This document shows positions 7,472 through 11,586 of a DNA stretch of 11,586 nt, in pieces. The stretch is taken from positions 1 to 11,586 of the forward strand of contig JBCCFC010000303.1 of the NCBI GenBank assembly GCA_039029935.1, written 5' to 3'. Within the stretch, counting starts at the first letter, position 1; the number at the start of each line of letters is the position of its first letter. The notes under the pieces were generated by a model, which did not search any database, had not been told where the DNA came from, and saw nothing but the letters and a program-made list of their open reading frames with translations. This stretch comes from G039029935 sp039029935. GTDB lineage: Bacteria; Chloroflexota; Anaerolineae; Caldilineales; Caldilineaceae. The translations under genes and the position numbers were made by a program.

Positions 7472-8500
7472 TTAGCTTGGTAGGTTATCTGGGTCTATCC
7501 CTAGTGAGCGTAGATAGTCTGCTAATTGCGCAGTTTTCGCTTCCGATTGCGCTGCTTTCGCTTCGGATTGGGCCAACTGTGTCTCAGTATTCACCAACTG
7601 TGTCTCAGTATTCGCCAACTGTGTCTCAGTATTCGCCAACTGTGTCTCAGTATTCGCCAACTGTGTCTCAGTATTCGCTAATCCCCGGCGCAGTTCTTGC
7701 TGATTTCGCAGATAATTTCCCTGTGCATCATAACATTGAATCTGATGTCCATCTAATCCAATCCACATGCCAACAGGGTCTAGCCACAGCCGACCTTGGT
7801 GATTGGGCTGCATTTCAATATATCCATTGGGTGTTAGTTCATAGCCAATAATCTGGCGATAATCAATGTCACCAGTGATGTTATCATAAAGCGTATCAAT
7901 GATGACATAGTAGGGGACGCCCGCCTGCGCATAGCCCTGTAGTTTTCCATCAAAATCAGCATGACGTGTGGATGGTGAGGTTGCCTCCACAACCAGACTA
8001 GGCATCGTTCCCTCTTCGCGGACAGAAAATGTACTTCGGGGTCTTTCGGGGTCATTGACCCCGTAAATCACAGCAATATCCGGCAGATAAGGCGATGTAT
8101 TCGGAATATCAAAATCCATCCTCACTTCGCGATAGACGGTTGGTGGTGGCATATGCAGAACGTCGGCACTAAAAACGCCTCTGACATAGGTTAACACTTT
8201 ATCGTGTTCGCTGTTGCTCATCAATGCATCCCCTTCTTCTGGATGTAGGTATTCTTCGTAGGTTAGCGGAACCTGTATCAATTTTGTCTTGCCATCCGTG
8301 TCTATCTCGGTCACATATCTGAACCCATAAATCGGTTCACCTGTTTTGGGATCAATCACATCCGTATATGGCGGTTGAATGTGTGAATCTTGTAGATAAG
8401 CGTTTAGATTCTGACTTATATTGTTGTTCGGACCAACTTTCAACGAATAGGGTGCATTGGTGAATGATTGGTATGGTCGAGTCTTTACGTTTACGGTCAT
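7472..8500 (-). CDS. Uma2-family (DUF820) PD-(D/E)XK-type endonuclease
   Basis: 342 residues from ATG 8500, chosen because GGGGG (8509-8513) lies 8 nt upstream; a TTG at 8524 is the longer alternative and has no such site. The Uma2 core is clear: LTYEEYL (79-85), LPDIAVIYG with PD at 140-141, LVVEATSPST with Glu172, then DFDGKLQGYAQAGVPYYVIID with Lys186, the family's usual catalytic-region order. Uma2 proteins are very common, multi-copy genes in Cyanobacteria and Chloroflexota; the fold is nuclease-like, but the biological role is not established. The C-terminus (~274-327) is five heptads of (A/V)NTETQL followed by two AQSEAK(A/T) units, a likely coiled coil, encoded by 21-bp repeats. It is not in an operon with its neighbours. 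Confidence 0.9.
   Translation of the reverse strand: MTVNVKTRPYQSFTNAPYSLKVGPNNNISQNLNAYLQDSHIQPPYTDVIDPKTGEPIYGFRYVTEIDTDGKTKLIQVPLTYEEYLHPEEGDALMSNSEHDKVLTYVRGVFSADVLHMPPPTVYREVRMDFDIPNTSPYLPDIAVIYGVNDPERPRSTFSVREEGTMPSLVVEATSPSTRHADFDGKLQGYAQAGVPYYVIIDTLYDNITGDIDYRQIIGYELTPNGYIEMQPNHQGRLWLDPVGMWIGLDGHQIQCYDAQGNYLRNQQELRRGLANTETQLANTETQLANTETQLANTETQLVNTETQLAQSEAKAAQSEAKTAQLADYLRSLGIDPDNLPS
7573..7677. repeat. Five 21-bp tandem repeats inside the Uma2 gene
   Basis: The unit CCAACTGTGTCTCAGTATTCG occurs five times (7573, 7594, 7615, 7636 and 7657), with only one base change (A for G at the end of unit 1). The length is a multiple of three, so copy changes alter the coiled-coil length by one heptad and keep the frame. 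The adjoining 21-bp AQSEAK units are an older, diverged relative. Confidence 0.9.
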
Positions 8501-8644
8501 GACTATATCCCCCGATTGGTTCAATCTTATTTAACACGCGATGCCAGATTATGTCATGGGTTGTATTGACTGTCTGTGTGGCATCTACCACAAACAATAT
8601 TCAGAGTCGGCGTTGGTGGACGGATTAGGCGGTTTCATCAATGC

Positions 8645-9055
8645 TCACACCTGCGTCGCCAGAAAATGACGGATCTGCATCTCATAGGTATCCATACCAT
8701 CGCGATACACACGCAGCAGTAGATCGCCAAACGCATTCAGTTCTAACAGATAATGGCGGCGCAGGTCCGGTGTAAAGAGCAAATCAATGCCTGTATAAAA
8801 CGCATCGACAAGGTGTGAAACAATATGGGCAGAACTGATATCAACATCCATCCCCATCCATGCACCAATGACAACGCCTTGCGCATGAATGACCTGTGGA
8901 TCGTTGACAAACTGCGCAAATTTGGTTGCCCACGTCGGCTCATCATCATAGTCAACACTGATGCGATAAATATTATGTGGGTATGAGATGCCCTCATCAG
9001 GGAAAAATGTCCGCACTGGGCGACCGATAAATTCTGTAAGATTGTGATTAAACAT
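8645..9055 (-). pseudogene. STM4015 N-terminus fused to STM4014 C-terminus (deletion remnant)
   Basis: 136 residues, ATG 9055 to TGA 8645. Residues 3-84 (HNLTEFIGRPV..., YRISVDYDDE, GVVIGAWMGMD, SSAHIVSHLVDA) resemble the start of STM4015-family (repeat-containing) proteins. Residues 86-136 (FYTGIDLLFTPDLRRHYLLE, NAFGDLL, DTYEMQIRHFL) resemble the last ~50 residues of STM4014-family proteins, including the ATP-grasp metal-ligand pattern E-x-N in LELNAFGD. These two genes are usually neighbours, in that order, in STM4011-STM4015 clusters with radical-SAM proteins and a sulfatase-like protein (recalled from family annotation). A deletion from inside one gene to near the end of the next, in frame at about 8800, explains the arrangement. 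The ATP-grasp core is absent, so it is probably not functional. The frame is open further upstream to 9148, but the LTEF start fits the family. Confidence 0.65.
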
Positions 9056-9061
9056 GGGGGT

Positions 9062-9067
9062 ATTATA
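9062..9067 (-). promoter_or_regulatory. -10 box of a leaderless promoter
   Basis: On the minus strand a perfect TATAAT is followed by ACCCCC and then the ATG of the STM4015/4014 fusion gene. Transcription starting the usual 6-8 nt after the -10 would begin at the ATG itself, and there is no ribosome-binding sequence in the gap. A weak -35 (TTCTTA, 17-nt spacer) may lie upstream. Confidence 0.55.
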
Positions 9068-9132
9068 CCATAGGCTTATGACTGTAAGAATTCGACGTGA
9101 CAAATCACCAATAATCTTTAATAGGACAAATA

Positions 9133-9176
9133 ATGAATCGAAAACCAAATGTCAGCCGTTGAGCCGTTGCCTTTTA
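9133..9176 (+). pseudogene. Decayed copy of the 5' end of the metallopeptidase/VWA gene
   Basis: ATGAATCGAAAACCAAATGT and the following bases match 2963-3002 at about five of six positions, without gaps, ending in CGTTGCCT. The translation MNRKPNVSR parallels MNRKSNGNR, but TGA follows at 9160-9162. No similarity continues beyond about 9176. It suggests a paralogue lost by deletion, leaving only its start. Confidence 0.45.
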
Positions 9177-9244
9177 TTACGCTGTCATGAATACACAAAT
9201 CGCTCTAATTCTTGCACAATCCGACCTGACGAGGCCAGTTTGTA

Positions 9245-9273
9245 TTGATTTCATCGTCTTTTGTGGCTATACT
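9245..9273 (+). promoter_or_regulatory. Sigma-70-type promoter of the AraC-type gene
   Basis: TTGATT at 9245-9250 and TATACT at 9268-9273 are separated by exactly 17 bp, a near-consensus arrangement. Transcription would start at about 9280, giving a leader of some 45 nt that ends with the strong ribosome site AAGGAGG (9314-9320, 5 nt before ATG 9326). Confidence 0.55.
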
Positions 9274-9325
9274 TTCAATAATGGAATAGGCATTATAGGC
9301 TCATAGCATAGCCAAGGAGGGACCA

Positions 9326-9967
9326 ATGAGTTATTCAAACGAGAAAATGCAAGAATTTGTGGCCTTGTTAGACAAATATACACCCAAAGACGGCGGTGTC
9401 GATATCCATGAGGCAGCGCACTTTGCCACATACAGAGAAACAAAGCCACAAGGGAAATGTTCATCTATCTATCACCCCGCTATCTTGATTTTGGCACAGG
9501 GGAGCAAGAAATGTTTGATGAATGGGCAGGTCTTTGATTATAGTGCAGGGAATTATCTCACCGTTTTGCTGCCTATGCCCGTTGAAGTGGATATTGTGAA
9601 AGTTAGCCCCGAAAAGCCGCTTTTGATGATGGGGCTAAAAATGGACCTGCATAAAATCGCCAATCTGCTGGTCAAAATCGATCAAGTGCAACCCATGCGA
9701 AGCCAGCCAGCCTCAACAGATGCAGATGATTTATCCAGTATATTTACAAGGCCAGTGACTGATGGCTTACTTGATGCGGTGACTCGGCTTCTGCGCACAC
9801 TAGACAATCCACTGGAACAGGCCGTGCTGAGTGAGTCCATTATTGAAGAAATTTATTTTCGGCTGATCTGTGATGACCACACGGGGGCGTTACCACAACT
9901 GCTGAAACATCACGGACAGGTGCAACAGATCGCCAAGGTCATCAATCACATTCAGAGTCATTTGGAA
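9326..9967 (+). CDS. AraC-family regulator, N-terminal (AraC_N) domain, truncated
   Basis: ATG 9326 follows AAGGAGG by 5 nt. About 214 residues are recognisable: a leader helix (MQEFVALLDKYTP), then the cupin-like AraC_N domain (YHPAILILAQGSKKCLMNGQ, FDYSAGNYLTV, PVEVDIVKVSPEKPLLMMGLKMD), then a helical linker ending VQQIAKVINHIQSHLE. In full-length relatives (~300 residues) this last phrase leads straight into the double helix-turn-helix DNA-binding domain. Here it is cut at the junction with high-GC sequence. The open frame continues by chance to 10345 as an Arg/Pro-rich tail, so a 339-residue gene call would be an artefact. The intact protein would be a transcription regulator with unknown inducer. 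Confidence 0.85.
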
Positions 9968-9975
9968 CCGCCGTC
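9955..9975. other. Composition break: probable chimeric contig junction
   Basis: Left of here base composition is near half G+C; right of here most lines are two thirds or more G+C, with C/G third positions. The + strand AraC-type gene and the - strand FG-GAP gene both lose their homology within these bases. No insertion sequence, attachment site or direct repeat marks the boundary. The exact joint cannot be fixed because a few bases fit both sides. Confidence 0.75.
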
Positions 9976-10916
9976 AGGGGATCGAAGTTGGGCGTCCCGG
10001 GCCCCTGGGGAAGCAGGAAGACCACCGAGGAGTCCGGCGCGATCCCCACCAGATCCGTACGACCGTCCTGGTTCAGGTCCACAGCGTCCACCGCGCCGAG
10101 GGCGTAGGGAAAGAGCACCTCGGGTCCGACCGTCGTGCTCTCGCTCACGCTGTGCACGTGGTGGAACGTGGGCGACAGGAACGACATCCACGCGAAGGCC
10201 TCTCCCTCGGGCGTCGCCAGGACCTCGACCCGGCGGGTGGCCGGGCCGCTCCCTCCGGGTTGCACGACCGATCCGTCGAGCCCCAGGACCTGGAAGCCAC
10301 CCGCGGCGAGCTCGACCCCGAGCTCGGGATGCCCGTCCCCGGTGAGGTCCGTCAGCGTCAGGCTCTCGATCGCCTCGCCGAAGGTGAAGGCATGGACGCT
10401 GTAGAAGAAGTTCGCGTCATCGGGCAGATGCAGCTGGGTGGTCACCGTCCGCATGTCGGCATCGAGAACGGAGACGAAGACGACGCCCGCCCCGGGCACG
10501 TGATGGGTCGCGACACGCCGCGGCGAGCTCCAGCTGCCCGGCACGAGGTTCTCCTCCCAACTTCCTTCGGGGTCCCAGTGCCACAGGACGACCCCGGCAG
10601 CGGAAGCGCTCAGCGGTGAGACGGGAGAAGACGCGCCGAGGTTGGGGAACACGGTGAGGTCATCCACCGGATCGGGCAGCGCGACCTGCACGTCCCACAG
10701 CGCGGGGCTGTGCAGCAGCACCCCCGCCCCCGTCGAAGGTGTGAACGTGATGACGTCGGTGAAGCCGTTCCCAACGAAGTCGCCACTCAGAAGAACGGCG
10801 TCCTGAACGTCATTCGGCCAGGGAGCGTCCGCTGCGGCGAGAAAGTCGAGCGGGCCCGGGTCTTGGAGAGCGGGGACGAACAGGAGGCCGAGCGCGGCGA
10901 GGGGACACGCCATCAT
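9968..10916 (-). CDS. FG-GAP/VCBS-repeat exported protein, 3'-truncated
   Basis: ATG 10916 has GGAG (10925-10928) 8 nt upstream. Residues 1-18 form a short signal peptide (MMACPLAALGLLFVPALQ). Calcium-binding FG-GAP-type loops appear at ~45-56 (GDFVGNGFTDVI), ~189-203 (TDLTGDGHPELGVEL) and ~278-292 (VDLNQDGRTDLVGIA), pointing to a beta-propeller extracellular protein. About 316 residues are genuine; after ...DPLTAVP the sequence enters the other genome and meets a chance stop at 9942. Such repeat proteins are abundant in planctomycetes and similar high-GC bacteria. It follows the small lipoprotein-like gene on the same strand by 60 bp, so co-transcription is plausible. Role unknown. Confidence 0.75.
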
Positions 10917-10976
10917 GGGGTGAGCTCCAGGACGAGTTGGGAGACGAGAGGGGAAGCAGCCTGGAAGGCACTCAAT

Positions 10977-11447
10977 CTAATCCATTCCCACGAGAACGGA
11001 GTTGAAGTCTTCGCCCGTGTGGACCTCTCCCCAGGTCAACCCGGACTTGGGCTGGAGCTCGACGCTGTACATGGCCGTCTCCACGCTGATCACGTCCGAC
11101 GAGTCCAACGGGACGCTGCCCTGCAGACTGCCGAGCGGCGCCGGGGTTCCGGGACGCATGCAGACCAGCGTCCAGAGCCGGACGTACTGACCGCTGGAGT
11201 CCCTCAACACCGGGCTGAGGCTGCAGGTCGCGCCGGTCATGACTCCCATGCGTGCCCACCAGGTGGTCGACTCCGCCCCGCCCACGAGCCGCGGCGCGGG
11301 TACGAGCTCCTCGGTTGCGGACGCCGTGGCCGGATCTTCGGAAGCGACGAGTACCCCGGGAGCCTCCTGGGCCTCCGCCTGATCACAGGAAGAACCGAGG
11401 AGGCCGGCGAGGACGCAGGTTGCGATGCAAAGGAAGAGCTGATTCAT
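10977..11447 (-). CDS. Small exported lipoprotein-like hypothetical protein
   Basis: 156 residues from ATG 11447, chosen for the GGAGG ribosome site (11454-11458, 6-nt spacer); upstream in-frame codons to 11507 are Arg/Pro-rich and unlikely. The N-terminus MNQLFLCIATCVLAGLLGSS followed by Cys21 looks like a signal peptide with a lipobox-like end, though Ser-Ser before Cys is not ideal. An Ala/Glu/Pro-rich linker (~24-50) leads to a beta-rich domain (ESTTWWARMGVMTGATCSL to SVLVGMD) with two further Cys. No family recognised. It lies 60 bp upstream of the FG-GAP gene and 79 bp downstream of a third gene, all on the minus strand. Base use is that of the high-GC segment. Confidence 0.65.
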   Translation of the reverse strand: MNQLFLCIATCVLAGLLGSSCDQAEAQEAPGVLVASEDPATASATEELVPAPRLVGGAESTTWWARMGVMTGATCSLSPVLRDSSGQYVRLWTLVCMRPGTPAPLGSLQGSVPLDSSDVISVETAMYSVELQPKSGLTWGEVHTGEDFNSVLVGMD

Positions 11448-11526
11448 GGAGAGCCTCCGAGGAGGACGGAGCCCCGGTGGGAGTGAACGGACGAGCCGCG
11501 ACGCCACCGGAGCCCCGACCCGGTCC

Positions 11527-11586
11527 CTAGGGAATCGAGACGTAGTTGAGCCAGCTCGTGCAGGGCAGGCCCGCGTCGAAGACGCC
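11527..11586 (-). CDS. C-terminal end of an unidentified protein (partial)
   Basis: Reading from the window edge, 19 codons (GVFDAGLPCTSWLNYVSIP) end at TAG 11527-11529. The codons are C/G-rich at third positions like the two downstream genes, on the same strand and spaced as in a gene cluster. Too short to identify. Confidence 0.5.
   Translation of the reverse strand, partial: GVFDAGLPCTSWLNYVSIP

Larger units (their letters stand above)
9056..9244. other. Intergenic region upstream of the regulator gene
   Basis: Between the leftward STM4015/4014 remnant and the rightward AraC-type gene. It contains the leaderless -10 and the 44-bp paralogue stub. Only short frames (40 codons or fewer) without ribosome sites are seen otherwise. 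Confidence 0.5.

Noticed and set aside
7573..7677. CRISPR array
   Set aside because: Direct repeats are contiguous with no spacers and encode heptads in frame.
7462..7851. A + strand protein with VSQYSPT repeats
   Set aside because: Shadow of the 21-bp repeats in the Uma2 gene; no ribosome site and the minus-strand frame has clear family motifs.
8525..8644. Possible small gene or regulatory RNA between Uma2 and the STM remnant
   Set aside because: Only a 5-bp hairpin (TGTGG/CCACA) and no frame with a start signal; nothing supportable.
9187..9306. A 39-codon frame starting MNTQIALILAQ
   Set aside because: It overlaps the probable promoter and has no ribosome site.
9968..10345. C-terminal extension of the AraC-type protein, Arg/Pro-rich
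   Set aside because: It is antisense to the FG-GAP gene in high-GC DNA and has no protein-like pattern; an open frame by composition only.
10152..11486. Several + strand frames in the high-GC segment
   Set aside because: Arg/Gly/Pro-rich translations opposite to genes with signal peptides and FG-GAP motifs; typical GC-rich shadows.

Overview
The first ~9.96 kb look like a chromosomal accessory region of a moderate-GC, filament-type or Anaerolineae-like Chloroflexota bacterium. The grounds are a Uma2-family nuclease with a coiled-coil tail, pentapeptide-repeat proteins, an exported giant protein with a Pro/Thr stalk ending in VNVLLPFVAR, and several palindromic dispersed-type repeats. The assignment is inference; there is no rRNA or phylogenetic marker. 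The last ~1.6 kb (from about 9,960-9,975) are far richer in G+C, have different codon use and encode FG-GAP and lipoprotein-like genes of a planctomycete-like flavour. Genes on both sides are cut at the same point, so the window is most likely a chimeric contig.

Layout. 1-378: a promoter-like extended -10, a perfect 19-bp-stem palindrome and a possible decayed reading frame. 379-1886: P-loop ATPase pseudogene (+), with an in-frame TAG, a one-base frameshift and a lost C-terminus. 1871-2732: pentapeptide-repeat gene (-) split by a 106-bp palindromic element with a 3-bp target duplication; precise excision on paper restores both the reading frame and the pentapeptide register. 2733-2959: intergenic, with a hairpin and a weak -10. 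2960-7273: a 1437-residue secreted zinc-metallopeptidase/VWA protein (+) whose domain order recalls animal CLCA proteins. 7274-7471: two palindromes between convergent genes. 7472-8500: Uma2 nuclease (-) with five 21-bp repeats. 8645-9055: a short gene (-) that seems to fuse the N-terminus of an STM4015-family protein in frame to the C-terminal tail of an STM4014-family ATP-grasp protein, behind a leaderless-type promoter. 9056-9325: intergenic, with a decayed copy of the 5' end of the 1437-residue gene and a good promoter for the next gene. 9326-~9967: N-terminal domain of an AraC-type regulator (+), cut before its DNA-binding domain. ~9970-11586 (foreign, all on -): truncated FG-GAP repeat protein, small lipoprotein-like protein and the last 19 codons of a third gene.

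The left part is a degenerating accessory locus: a broken ATPase, a MITE-split pentapeptide gene, a deletion-fused STM401x remnant and a paralogue stub surround two intact-looking genes (the metallopeptidase/VWA protein and Uma2). I see no operon joining them; each has its own signals and the orientations alternate. No CRISPR, tRNA, rRNA, integrase or transposase was found.
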